Shown here: positions 10,646-22,199 of the stretch, piece after piece
How the letters are laid out: every line of letters begins with the position of its first letter
How positions within the stretch are numbered: the stretch's first letter is position 1
DNA from: Nannocystis pusilla
GTDB lineage: Bacteria; Myxococcota_A; Polyangia; Nannocystales; Nannocystaceae
Assembly (NCBI RefSeq): GCF_020073745.1
Contig: NZ_JAIRAU010000011.1
Span: forward strand, 124,001-188,000
Reading direction: 5' to 3'
DNA: 64,000 bases
Made by a program: the position numbers and the translations under genes
The notes under the pieces: generated by a model
Told to the model about the DNA's origin: nothing
Database searches by the model: none
Seen by the model: the letters and a program-made list of their open reading frames with translations, nothing else

Positions 10646-10882
10646 TCATCGACCGGTATGTTGCTTGATCTCGTCGATCTCCCGCATCAATTCGTCATTC
10701 TGCAGGCGCAACTGCTCGTAATCGTCGATCAGCCGATCGACGCCGGTCGCGAGCTCGGCGGCCGCCGCCGGACCGGCGGGACGAGGCCCCGGAGGCGGCG
10801 GAGGAGGCTCCTCCGCCCGCGGCCGCGCGAGCGCCGTCCACACCGCCGCGCGCACCCAGTCACTCGCATTGTTCGCTCTCAT
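10646..10882 (-). CDS. Small coiled-coil protein between kinase and ABC genes
   Basis: A 78-residue soluble protein. The N-terminal 22 residues form a short helix (ASDWVRAAVWTALARP), followed by a proline-rich linker with six consecutive prolines and a C-terminal helix from about residue 42 with heptad-like spacing (VDRLIDDYEQLRLQNDELM), a probable coiled coil for dimerisation or docking. A GAGGGAC ribosome-binding site precedes the ATG. It starts 24 bases after the kinase stop, so it belongs to the same transcript, and is followed after 272 bases by the ABC gene. It may be an adaptor between kinase and ABC protein; this is inferred from order only. Confidence 0.6.
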   Translation of the reverse strand: MRANNASDWVRAAVWTALARPRAEEPPPPPPGPRPAGPAAAAELATGVDRLIDDYEQLRLQNDELMREIDEIKQHTGR

Positions 10883-10906
10883 GGCAGTCCCTCATTGCTG
10901 TGATCG

Positions 10907-13819
<2,913 letters not shown>

Positions 13820-13912
13820 GAAATGTGCAGAGCGACCGCGGCGCGGTCAACCTCAGCGATGGCCGCCGCGGGTGCACGCGATCGCCTGAACGATCGCGCG
13901 GGGCGACGCGCG

Positions 13913-13935
13913 GCCGCGTGCGCGGCGGTTTTTTT
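13913..13935 (+). terminator. GC hairpin followed by a T7 run
   Basis: A 5-bp stem GCCGC/GCGGC with a GTGC loop (13913-13926) is followed by GG and seven T residues (13929-13935), the only clear poly-T tract seen in the window. It looks like an intrinsic terminator for plus-strand RNA. It lies upstream of the phosphodiesterase gene at 14083 and could end antisense transcripts of the divergent kinase gene or act as a leader attenuator. Confidence 0.4.
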
Positions 13936-14082
13936 CGCCGGCGACCGCGATCGTTCGCGCCGCTGCGGCCACTGGTGAAATGACGGTCGGCCCGCGTGCG
14001 CGCGGTGCCCGGCCGCCGACGGCTCATGACGGGCCGATGACAACTGCAACCAGCGCGCCGGGGCGCGCGACAGGAGGGACAC

Positions 14083-15762
14083 GTGACGCGAATGAACGCA
14101 ATACGAGCACACAATCGACGAGTCGGCCTCGGGTCCGTGGTCGCCGCGCTGGCGACCGCGCTGACGGCCGCACCGGCGCGGGCCGCGTGCGACCAGCCGC
14201 TGTATATCATCGCCCACCGGTGCAACGATCCGGCCGACGTGCCCAACGTCGTGCTCGCGCAGGAGGTGAACGCGATCGAGGCCGACTTCTCGTGGGGCAG
14301 CCCGACCGAGTTCGTGCCCGACCGGTGGGTCGTCGATCACGACGGCGTGTTCGCCTGGTCGACCGATATCGATGATTGGCTCGACGGCGTGATCTTGACC
14401 CTGAGCCTGCCCGACTCGCCGCTCGGCCTCGTCATCCTCGACATCAAGGACCCCGACGGCCCGCTGCTCGACCTCTACAGCCACGTGCGCGGCAGCCTCG
14501 GCCCCGACATCAACCTCCTGCTGTCGATCCCCGACTTCGAGGAGAAGGAGCAGTTCGAGGCGATCCTGAGCCAGATCAACGCCGACCCGCGCGCCGCCGT
14601 GGCCGTCGACTACCTGTCGGGCGACGAGCAGACCATGTCCGCCGTCGACAACTACTTCAACGCGACCGGCTTCACCAAGTACTGGTTCGGCGACGGCTAC
14701 AACGTCACCGTCGCGACGCCGCAGAGCGTCGAGGACAACGTCGCCGACGCGATCGACATCCGCGACTCGGGCGCCGACTGCGACGCCTTCCACGGCGTGT
14801 ACACCTGGACCTACGAGAAGCAGTCCACCATCACCGGCTTCTTGCTCGAGGGCGTCAACGGCGTGATGATGAACGCCGACGAGTGCCACGACATCGTCGG
14901 CGCCATCGACATCTGGACCCCGCTCGAGGCGGTGAACTTCGCCAGGACGCTGACCGGGACCGTGTTCGCCGCCCCTGAGGCCAACCCGTTCCGCCACGCC
15001 ACCCCGAACATCGCATGTCCCTCCGACCAGGTCGTCGAGTGCACCGCGCCCGGCGGGACCTGGGGCGGCGACCCGCAGCTCGCCGAGTTCTACGCCGCCG
15101 CCGGCGCGTCGATCGACAACTGCGACGAGGTCACCGTGGTCGACGACCGCCCGCTGTTCTACGGCGTCGGCCCGGCCACCGAGGTCACCTTCACCGCCAC
15201 CGACGCCGGCGTGTGCAGCCCGACCGACTCGTGCACCGCCACCGTGACCGTGCAGGACACCCAGGCGCCGCAGATCGTCTGTCCGGCCGACATCGCCGTC
15301 GACCCCGAGAGCCCCGCGGGCACCGTGGTCACCTTCACCGCCGCCGCGTCCGACCTGTGTGACGGCGCGCCCGCGGTCGTCTGCCCCGCGTCCGGCGACA
15401 CCTTCCCGATCGGCAGCGAGACCGTGGTGACGTGCACCGCCACCGACGCCGCCGGCCATCAGGACGTCTGCGACCTGCAGATCAAGGTGTACACGCCCGA
15501 AGAGGTGGTCGAGAACATGGAGTCCGCCGCGGCCGCGCTGGCCGGCAGCCTCAACCCCGGCCAGCTCAACAGCCTGCTCGTGCACCTCGAGATCGTCGCC
15601 GCGGCGATCGAGAAGGACAAGCACAACCAGCTGTGCAACAAGCTCGAGGACATCGTCGATCAGGTCGACGGGTGGCTCGACGTCGGCACGGTGACGCCGC
15701 AGCAGGGCCAGCCGCTGATCGACTCGGCGCTCGACCTGCGGGCGACCTTCGTCTGCCAGTGA
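14083..15762 (+). CDS. Secreted PLC-like/sphingomyelinase-D-like phosphodiesterase with HYR-type repeats
   Basis: A 559-residue exported protein with a signal peptide ending near APARAA (residue 35). Residues 38-290 resemble the PLC-like phosphodiesterase fold (glycerophosphodiester phosphodiesterase and sphingomyelinase D/phospholipase D toxins): LYIIAHRCND with the first catalytic histidine, NAIEADFSW with the acidic metal pair, and VVDHDGVF with the second histidine. Residues about 305-470 hold two HYR-like modules with paired cysteines (NIACPSDQVVEC, QIVCPADIAV), probably adhesive. The C-terminus is helical. AGGAGGG precedes a GTG at 14083; an ATG at 14092 is an alternative. It probably cleaves a phosphodiester outside the cell; substrate and toxicity are unknown. 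A long hairpin follows the stop. Confidence 0.75.
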   Translation: MTRMNAIRAHNRRVGLGSVVAALATALTAAPARAACDQPLYIIAHRCNDPADVPNVVLAQEVNAIEADFSWGSPTEFVPDRWVVDHDGVFAWSTDIDDWLDGVILTLSLPDSPLGLVILDIKDPDGPLLDLYSHVRGSLGPDINLLLSIPDFEEKEQFEAILSQINADPRAAVAVDYLSGDEQTMSAVDNYFNATGFTKYWFGDGYNVTVATPQSVEDNVADAIDIRDSGADCDAFHGVYTWTYEKQSTITGFLLEGVNGVMMNADECHDIVGAIDIWTPLEAVNFARTLTGTVFAAPEANPFRHATPNIACPSDQVVECTAPGGTWGGDPQLAEFYAAAGASIDNCDEVTVVDDRPLFYGVGPATEVTFTATDAGVCSPTDSCTATVTVQDTQAPQIVCPADIAVDPESPAGTVVTFTAAASDLCDGAPAVVCPASGDTFPIGSETVVTCTATDAAGHQDVCDLQIKVYTPEEVVENMESAAAALAGSLNPGQLNSLLVHLEIVAAAIEKDKHNQLCNKLEDIVDQVDGWLDVGTVTPQQGQPLIDSALDLRATFVCQ

Positions 15763-15771
15763 GCGGCGGCC

Positions 15772-15809
15772 CAATGATGGCACGATCGATCGCGCACGTG
15801 CCATCATTG
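15772..15809 (+). terminator. Long perfect hairpin after the phosphodiesterase gene
   Basis: Arms CAATGATGGCACG (15772-15784) and CGTGCCATCATTG (15797-15809) pair over 13 bp with a 12-base loop, nine bases after the stop codon at 15762. No T-run follows. It is probably a terminator or an mRNA 3'-end stabiliser. Confidence 0.6.
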
Positions 15810-15879
15810 CCGCGCGGCGCGTGCACCCTGCGGCGGCGGCGCGCTCGAATTCGCCGGCCGCCGCCGCCCTCGCCTCGCG

Positions 15880-15885
15880 TACAAT
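15880..15885 (+). promoter_or_regulatory. TACAAT -10 element of a probable leaderless kinase gene
   Basis: TACAAT, a near-consensus -10, ends six bases before the ATG at 15892, and no Shine-Dalgarno is present. Transcription would start at the ATG. No -35 match is visible in the GC-rich upstream stretch. Confidence 0.55.
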
Positions 15886-15891
15886 GACGGG

Positions 15892-17040
15892 ATGCCCGAG
15901 TTCACCGCCAGCGAGCGCGTCGTCGGCCGCAATTCGGAGTACGTCGTCGGCGAGCGGCTCGGCGAGGGCGGCTTCGGGCTCGCGTTCGTGGCGACCGCGG
16001 CGGACGGCCGGCGGGTCGTGCTCAAGCAGCTCCGGGTCGCGCGCATGGGCGACTGGAAGGCCATGGAGCTGTTCGAGCGCGAGGCGCGGGTGCTGGCCTC
16101 GCTCGCGCACCCGAACATCCCGCGCTGCCACGAGTTCTTCGCCACCGACGGCGCGCGCGCGGTCGACCCCGCCGACATCGCCCAGCTCGGCGGCGACGCC
16201 TCGCTGGTGCTCGTGCAGGACCACGTCGACGGCGCCTCGCTGGCGGCCCGGATCGCCGCCGGCGAGCGCATGACGGCGGCCCAGGCCGAGGCGCTGCTGC
16301 GCGAGCTGCTCGGCGTGCTCGACTACTTGCACGGGCTGCATCCGCCGGTGGTGCACCGCGACATCAAGCCCGCCAACATCGTCGTCACGCCGGCGGGCGA
16401 GCCGATGCTGATCGACTTCGGCGCGATCCAGGAGCGCCTGCGCCGCGACTCCGAGGTCGGCTCGACCACCGTCGGCACCTTCGGCTTCTTCCCGATGGAG
16501 CAGGTCCTGGGCAAGGCGCGGCCGGCCTCCGATTTGTACGCCCTGGCGATGACGATGGTCGTCGCCCTCACCCACCGCCAGCCCGACGAGCTGCCGATCG
16601 ATCCCGAGACCAGCAAGGTCGTCGTCCGCAGCGCCTGCCCCGGGCTGCCCGAGCGGCTGGCGCGGGCGCTCGACGGCATGCTCGAGCCGGCCGTCGGCCG
16701 CCGCCTGGCCAGCGCGCGCGACGTGCTGGTCGTGCTCGCCGGCGACGCGCTGCAGCGGCGCGAGAACTCGTTGCCTGTCCCCGCGGCCAGGTCGCTGCCG
16801 CCGGCCGTCTACAAGGCCCCGCTGTACACCGGCGGGGCCGCGGCGCTGCTGCTCTACGGGTTCTTCTTCGACGCCTTCTCCGAGACCGACCTCGTCGCGC
16901 TCAGCTTCGTCTGGCTGCCGCTGGTCCTGTTCGGGCTCGGCGCCCGCCTCAACGACTCGATCGCCGGCGGGCTGCGCTGGGCGGTCCTCGGCACCCTGCT
17001 GCTCGGGGTGTTTATTCTCGGCGTGTTCCCGGCCCTGTAA
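15892..17040 (+). CDS. Membrane-anchored Ser/Thr protein kinase
   Basis: A 382-residue Hanks-type kinase. The domain covers residues 17-285: glycine loop GEGGFG 24-29, Lys45 in VVLKQL, HRDIKPANIV from 155, DFG 175-177, and PMEQ where most kinases have APEQ (about 201). Residues 310-382 are three predicted membrane helices (about 311-328, 334-350, 361-381), so the C-terminus lies in the membrane and there is no extracellular sensor domain. The catalytic loop is of the usual HRDIKP type, unlike the two TPR kinases in the window, so it belongs to another subfamily. It is transcribed alone, converging on the redoxin gene. Confidence 0.9.
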   Translation: MPEFTASERVVGRNSEYVVGERLGEGGFGLAFVATAADGRRVVLKQLRVARMGDWKAMELFEREARVLASLAHPNIPRCHEFFATDGARAVDPADIAQLGGDASLVLVQDHVDGASLAARIAAGERMTAAQAEALLRELLGVLDYLHGLHPPVVHRDIKPANIVVTPAGEPMLIDFGAIQERLRRDSEVGSTTVGTFGFFPMEQVLGKARPASDLYALAMTMVVALTHRQPDELPIDPETSKVVVRSACPGLPERLARALDGMLEPAVGRRLASARDVLVVLAGDALQRRENSLPVPAARSLPPAVYKAPLYTGGAAALLLYGFFFDAFSETDLVALSFVWLPLVLFGLGARLNDSIAGGLRWAVLGTLLLGVFILGVFPAL

Positions 17041-17083
17041 ACCGGCCGCAGGTGCGTGGCTGGCGAATCGGCCATGACCATCA

Positions 17084-17093
17084 GGACATGTCC
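17084..17093. repeat. GGACATGTCC palindrome between convergent genes
   Basis: GGACATGTCC is centred in a longer imperfect dyad (CCA..AGGACATGTCCT..TGG, 17079-17100) within the 131-base gap between the convergent ends of the membrane kinase and the redoxin lipoprotein. Confidence 0.5.
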
Positions 17094-17171
17094 TTCTGGC
17101 CATGCTCGCGTCGCGCATCGCGCTCTTGACTGCTCACGCAATCGGCGTCCAGGCGTGACCGGACGGCCGAA

Positions 17172-19022
17172 TCAGCGCACCGACGATCGCTCCGGCGCGA
17201 GCGCTCGCTCGAGCGTGGGCAGCAGGCGTTCACCCCGGAGCGCACGGCCGACCTCCACGATGGTCCCGGCGCCGTCGACGAGGACCGCGGTGGGAACGCC
17301 GGCGAAGCCGTAGCGCTCCATGGCCTCCTTCTCGCCCGCGCGTCCGACGAACGCGTGCGTCCACGGCATCGACCAGTGTGCCTCGCGGAAAGCCTGGGCG
17401 TCGTCAGGGCTCTCGTCGAGCGAGACGGACACGAACTCGATCTTCGGCCGCTCGACCGGCCCGAGCCGGCGCAGGCCGTCCTTCCCCTCGCCGGGCCCCG
17501 CGCCGTTCACCTTCGCGTAGGTGGCGTGCAGGTACGGCATCTCGCCCACGCAGGGGGCGCACCAGGTCGCCCAGAACTCGACGAGGTAGAGCTTGCCCTC
17601 GCGCTCGGCCTGCGTGATCGGGCGGCCACCCGCGGCGAGCGCCGGGAACTCGAAGCCGGGGAACGGCTTCCCCCGCTGGAGGATGCGGCCGGGGTCGAAG
17701 CGCTGCGCGAGGGTCTTCGCCGTGTGCATGCCGGCGAAGCGCGGCTCGCGAGTGAGCGCGTACAGTTCGGCGACCCGCGCGTCGTCGCTCCGCTCGTCGG
17801 CGGGGTAGATGAGGAAGGCGATCGCACCGAGGGCCGTGTTCGGGTCGGGGTTCGCCTGCATGCGGCCGTACCACGCCTCCACCCGAGCGCTGAAGGCCTC
17901 GTCGGCGGACTCCAGCGCGCGACGGAGCGTGGAGCCCACGTTCCAGAACATTCCGAGGCGCGGATCCACCGGATCCACGCGCCCCAGGAGCCACTCGGCG
18001 CGCGTCCGTACGGCTGCGTCGTCGTCGTACATCGTGAACAGTTCGAGGTGCGCGAGGCGCAGCAGCATCCGCGCGTCGTCGGACTCCGCGGCGTCGGCCT
18101 CGGCGAGCGCCTCGGCCGCGAGCGCAGCCATCTCCGCCTTCTCCCCCTCGCTCGGCGCGAGGAGCTTGCCGTCCTCGTGCGACATGCTGTCGCGCAGCCT
18201 CGCCTCACGAACACGCCAGCGGTCGCGGTACGCCCGCATTGCGACGATCTCGGGCGGCTCGCCGCGCCACTTCAGCTCTGCCGCCTTGCCGGCGGGCGGC
18301 AATGCGGCGAGATCGAGCTCGATCGCGTCGCGCCCCTCGATCGTTACCACCGACCAGTAATCACCGCCGCCATCGCTCTCGTAGGTATCCGCGAGCGGCC
18401 CGTTGTAGGTCCGCCCGCTGCCGCTCTGGAGCTGGTACCGCAGCTTCACGGCGTGCTTCGGCCTGTCCGACAGATCCACCAGATAAGTGCCGTCGGCCGT
18501 GCGTGCGGCGGTCTTGTCCCCCGCGACGATCGGCTCGCCGTCGGCCGCGAGCAGCTCCGTCTTCAGCAGCAACGCCTCGCCGGGCTCCGCGCGCCCGTAC
18601 GTGCCGAGGTTGCCGCGAACCTCGACGGCACGCTCGACCAGGATCGTTTGTGCGAGCTGTGCGTGGTCGACCGCGGCGATGCTGATCGTGTAGATGCCGG
18701 GCTCGACCTCCACGCGGAAGCTACCGTCCTCCGCCAGCGTCCCCTTCGCGGTCGGCTCGATGAAGCCCGTGCGATGAAGGGTGAACTCGGCCGCCCGCAA
18801 CGGCTCGCCGTCGTGGGCGCGCAGGCGTCCGCCGACCGTGACGGCGGCCTGCGCCTCGCCGACGGCCCTCGTCGGTGCAGCGACCACCGACGGCGTCGGG
18901 CCGACCGACGAGTCGGCCGTCGCGCCGCACCCCACGAGTACGAGCACGCATGCAGCGATGCGAATGCGTCCCCGGCTCGGAGAGCTGAACGCGGCGAAAG
19001 CGAGGCTCACGGAGCCGACCAT
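17172..19022 (-). CDS. TlpA-like thioredoxin-fold lipoprotein
   Basis: About 616 residues from the chosen ATG. An N-terminal signal ends in the lipobox LVGC (Cys32). Residues about 50-130 resemble a carboxypeptidase-regulatory-type beta sandwich (GGRLRAHDGEPLRAAEFTL), the middle is helical, and the C-terminal 150 residues form a thioredoxin fold of the TlpA/ResA group with the redox motif WCAPC at about 487-491 and a cis-proline segment FAGVPTAVLVDG. It would reduce or isomerise disulphides in the envelope, which fits the many cysteine-rich exported proteins nearby. The open frame extends to 19148, but only this start leaves a normal signal peptide; no Shine-Dalgarno is seen, so the start is uncertain. 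Confidence 0.82.
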   Translation of the reverse strand: MVGSVSLAFAAFSSPSRGRIRIAACVLVLVGCGATADSSVGPTPSVVAAPTRAVGEAQAAVTVGGRLRAHDGEPLRAAEFTLHRTGFIEPTAKGTLAEDGSFRVEVEPGIYTISIAAVDHAQLAQTILVERAVEVRGNLGTYGRAEPGEALLLKTELLAADGEPIVAGDKTAARTADGTYLVDLSDRPKHAVKLRYQLQSGSGRTYNGPLADTYESDGGGDYWSVVTIEGRDAIELDLAALPPAGKAAELKWRGEPPEIVAMRAYRDRWRVREARLRDSMSHEDGKLLAPSEGEKAEMAALAAEALAEADAAESDDARMLLRLAHLELFTMYDDDAAVRTRAEWLLGRVDPVDPRLGMFWNVGSTLRRALESADEAFSARVEAWYGRMQANPDPNTALGAIAFLIYPADERSDDARVAELYALTREPRFAGMHTAKTLAQRFDPGRILQRGKPFPGFEFPALAAGGRPITQAEREGKLYLVEFWATWCAPCVGEMPYLHATYAKVNGAGPGEGKDGLRRLGPVERPKIEFVSVSLDESPDDAQAFREAHWSMPWTHAFVGRAGEKEAMERYGFAGVPTAVLVDGAGTIVEVGRALRGERLLPTLERALAPERSSVR

Positions 19023-19182
19023 GCGGACCGCATAAGCACGCGGCGTGCCAGCGCGAGGCCGGGTCAAAGGGGCAAGAAATCGCATGCTGTCGCGACCGGG
19101 GCGGGCCCTGATGACGCCAGCGCCGTCTCGACCATGCCAAGTTGGCACGGCCTCGCAGCTGCGACGGCCGTGAGTGGCGCCC

Positions 19183-22062
19183 TCAGCGGAGCGCCTCCGC
19201 CGTGACCGCGATCGACTCGCCGCGGCCGAGCGTCAGCTGCAGCGTGCGACCGCTCGCCACCGTCGTCAGCGGGCGGAACAGATGGTGCGTCGGCCCCACC
19301 ACCGAGTGCCCGTCGACCGCCACGATCTCGTCGCCGGCGCGCAGTCCGGCGCGGCCTGCCGGGCCGTCGGGGCGCACCAGCGCCACCACCACGCGCGCCG
19401 TGCCGGGCGCCTGCTCGCCGGGCACGGGCAGCACCGAGAACCCGAGGTCCGCCGCGGGCTGGTCGGCCGGCGCGCGGCGGCGGGCGACCGCGATCGGCGT
19501 CAGCTCCACCGTACCTGTCCCTTCGAGCAGCACCGTCGCCGATGTCGCCGCGTAGTCGCCGCTCGCGTAGTCGCGATTGGCCGGAGACGCCGAAACAATC
19601 ACTGGCCCGACCGCCACGCCCGCGACCTCGAAGCGCCCCTGCGCGTCGGTCACGTGGCGAGAGCCCGTGCGGTCGCCGCCCAGCCCGCCTTGCGGGGCCT
19701 GCACGCGCACGTCCATCCCGACCACCGGCGCGCCGGTCTCGACGTCGACCAGGCGACCGCGCACCGTCACCCGCGGCGCCAGCACCAGCTCGACGTCGCG
19801 GCGCACCTCGCCCTCGCCCAGCCTCACCGTCGCCTCCGCCGCGCCCTCGCCCGACTCGGCGCGCACCACGTACGTCCCCGGCCCCAGGCCCGCCAGGGTG
19901 AAGCGCCCGCCGGTGCGGAAGAATTCGTCATCGACCCAGAGGTGTCGGCTCGCCTCGTTCGCCATCACCTTGACCCACTCCGGCGCCCCGCCGCCGGCGA
20001 TCCGCACACTCCCGCCGATCTCGCCGGTCTCGGGGATCGTCACGACCGTGGTCGCGCCGACGGCCACGTGCTCCACCGTGCCCTGCCCCGGTGATCCGCG
20101 GCGCGACGCCGTGATCGCATATGTCCCCGGGGACAGCCCCGAGATCTCGAAGCGACCCTCGCCGTCGCTCAGCTTCGGCTGCGGCGGCGCCACCGCCCAG
20201 CTCCCCATGGTCCCCGGCTCGGCCTCGCGGGTCCAGTCGAGGAACGCGTCGGCGATCGGCCCGCCGGCAGCGTCGACCACCTGGCCGGTGATCCGTCCGT
20301 CGCGCGCCTCGACCACGATCTCCACCTCCGTCGCCGCGCCGGCCCGGACCTCGACCGGCACCCCCGGCACCTCCTCGGGCCGCTGCCCCGGCCGCTTCAG
20401 CACCACGAAATCGATCGACGCCGTCGCCCGGTACTGCCCCGGCTGCACGCCCTGCAGCGCGAAGCGCCCGTCGTCGTCGGACTCCTGGCTGCCGCCGGTC
20501 TGCGCGCCGCGCAGGCGCACGCTCGCCCGCGCGACCGGCCGGCCCGCCCCGTCGATCACCCGCCCGCGCACCTCGCTGCCGTCCGGCAGGCGGATCTCCA
20601 CCCCCTCGACGTCGCGCCCCTCCGGCACCTCGACCGGCACCCGCGGCGGCGGCGGTCGACCTGGCCCCGGGGACACCTCGATCGAGTACGCGCCCGGCCT
20701 GGCCCCGATCAGGTGAAAGCTGCCGTCCGGCCCCACCCTGCCGTCGAGCGCCCGGCCCGCGCCGCCCGCCGCCGCTTGTGGGTGCGCCAGCACGGCCTCG
20801 ACCAGCGCCGCCCCGCCGCGCGCGTCGACCACCTTGCCGCGGATCGCCTGCCCGGCGCGGACCTTCCACGTCAGCCCTTCGATCGGCGCCTCGCCGACCG
20901 TGATCGCCTCGTAGCTGTCCTCGGGGACATATCCTGCGCAAGCCACGGTCACCGCGTACGTCCCCGGCAGCAGCCCGCGGACCGTCACCTCGCCGTCGGC
21001 CTCGACCGTCGCCCAGGCCATGCGTCGCGTCGTCGGCTCGGTCAGCGACACCGAGCCCTCGGCGCAGCTCGCCCCGCCCGGCCCCACGATCTTGCCGCGC
21101 ACCAGCGTCGCCGGGTGCACGCGCACGATCACCGGCGTCGACGTCTCGCCGATCCCGATGTGCACCTGGCCCTCGGCCATCCCCGTGTAGGCGTCGGCCT
21201 CGACGCGCGGCTTGAACAGCCCCGGGCGCAGCTGGCCGATGCGGAAGTTGCCGTCGGCGTCGGTGACCGTCACCTGCGGGGAGCCGCGCCGGGCCGCCAC
21301 CGTCGCGTCGGCCACCGGCAGGCCGTCGGACGCGCGCACCACCCGGCCGACCAGCACCGCCTCGGGCAACAGTTGCATCTGCGCCGTCTGCCCCGGCACG
21401 GTGGCCCACACCCCGCCGGGCGCGTAGCCCTCGGCCAGCGCTTGCACGCCGTGCTTGCCCGGCCGCACGTGCAGCACGAAGCTCCCGTCCGGCCCCGTGA
21501 AGTCGGTGCTCCCGCCCGCGCTGACGATCGCCCCCTCGATCTCCCCGCCCGACGCGTCGAACACCGACCCGCGCAGCGCCACCCCACCTGGCCACAAGAC
21601 CACGTCGATCCCGCTCGCCTCGCCCCCGGCCGCCACCGTCACCAGGCTCTCCGGCCCCTGCGCCTCGCCAGGGCGCCCCGGCAGGTAGCCGCGCGCGCTG
21701 GCCTCGATCGCGTAGCGCCCCGGGAGCAGGCCTGCGAGGCGATAGTCGCCGTCGCGCCCGGACACCCCGCAGTTCGGCACCCATTCGCCGGCCCACGCCG
21801 GGCCGCCGCCGCGGACCCGCGCGCACACGCTTGCTCCTGCGATCGCCTGCCCTTGCCGGTCGCGCACGCGCCCGGCGATGGCCGCGGGTCCGACGACCGG
21901 CCGCTCCGCCGTCGCCTCGTTGAACCTGAAGGACATGTCCGTACGGACCTGTCCCTCGTTCTCGCCGCCGCGCACCGGCGCCTCCGCCTCACCGCGCCGC
22001 CACGCCCACACCGCCACGATCGCCGCCGTCGCCAGGATCAGACTCCGCTTGCGCACCCGCAC
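19183..22062 (-). CDS. Large envelope protein with about nine carboxypeptidase-regulatory-like repeats and a C-terminal PDZ domain
   Basis: A 959-residue protein with an N-terminal membrane anchor (residues 6-20: RSLILATAAIVAVWAW). About nine CarboxypepD_reg-like beta-sandwich repeats follow, each opening like AIAGRVRDRQGQAIAGA, LVGRVVRASDGLPVADA or RITGQVVDAAGGPIADA and closing with an LxPGxYxV-type strand. Residues about 865-959 form a PDZ domain (ALVRPDGPAGRAGLRAGDEI). GGAGGT precedes the ATG. The architecture suggests a stalk presenting a peptide-binding PDZ module in the periplasm or at the surface. Function is unknown. Palindromes of the dispersed family lie at 20122, 20916 and 21931 within the gene, one in the linker after the membrane anchor. 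Confidence 0.8.
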   Translation of the reverse strand: MRVRKRSLILATAAIVAVWAWRRGEAEAPVRGGENEGQVRTDMSFRFNEATAERPVVGPAAIAGRVRDRQGQAIAGASVCARVRGGGPAWAGEWVPNCGVSGRDGDYRLAGLLPGRYAIEASARGYLPGRPGEAQGPESLVTVAAGGEASGIDVVLWPGGVALRGSVFDASGGEIEGAIVSAGGSTDFTGPDGSFVLHVRPGKHGVQALAEGYAPGGVWATVPGQTAQMQLLPEAVLVGRVVRASDGLPVADATVAARRGSPQVTVTDADGNFRIGQLRPGLFKPRVEADAYTGMAEGQVHIGIGETSTPVIVRVHPATLVRGKIVGPGGASCAEGSVSLTEPTTRRMAWATVEADGEVTVRGLLPGTYAVTVACAGYVPEDSYEAITVGEAPIEGLTWKVRAGQAIRGKVVDARGGAALVEAVLAHPQAAAGGAGRALDGRVGPDGSFHLIGARPGAYSIEVSPGPGRPPPPRVPVEVPEGRDVEGVEIRLPDGSEVRGRVIDGAGRPVARASVRLRGAQTGGSQESDDDGRFALQGVQPGQYRATASIDFVVLKRPGQRPEEVPGVPVEVRAGAATEVEIVVEARDGRITGQVVDAAGGPIADAFLDWTREAEPGTMGSWAVAPPQPKLSDGEGRFEISGLSPGTYAITASRRGSPGQGTVEHVAVGATTVVTIPETGEIGGSVRIAGGGAPEWVKVMANEASRHLWVDDEFFRTGGRFTLAGLGPGTYVVRAESGEGAAEATVRLGEGEVRRDVELVLAPRVTVRGRLVDVETGAPVVGMDVRVQAPQGGLGGDRTGSRHVTDAQGRFEVAGVAVGPVIVSASPANRDYASGDYAATSATVLLEGTGTVELTPIAVARRRAPADQPAADLGFSVLPVPGEQAPGTARVVVALVRPDGPAGRAGLRAGDEIVAVDGHSVVGPTHHLFRPLTTVASGRTLQLTLGRGESIAVTAEALR
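20122..20135. repeat. Perfect TGTCC-CCGG-GGACA hairpin in coding sequence
   Basis: A 14-bp perfect palindrome that encodes part of the SPGTY strand of a carboxypeptidase-regulatory repeat. Because the peptide is a family motif, this copy could be chance. Confidence 0.4.
20916..20929. repeat. Perfect TGTCC-TCGG-GGACA hairpin in coding sequence
   Basis: A 5-bp stem with a TCGG loop, followed by TATCC, in the stretch encoding GYVPEDSYE of the repeat protein. It is a perfect match to the dispersed hairpin core. Confidence 0.5.
21931..21954. repeat. Double GGACATGTCC / GGACCTGTCC element
   Basis: GGACATGTCC, a GTAC spacer and GGACCTGTCC form a near-perfect 24-bp dyad in the linker just after the membrane anchor of the repeat protein (encoding QVRTDMSFRF). 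Its architecture matches the intergenic element at 33342-33371. Confidence 0.5.
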
Positions 22063-22199
22063 CTCCGCGTGCCGAGCAGTCTATGAGCTCGCCGGCGCGC
22101 GCGCCACCACGATTCACGGCCGGACGCGACGGGTGATGGGGAATCCACTGACCCCCTCGACGCGGCGCGCCGGGCACCTGTCTCTTCGAACATCTCGAT

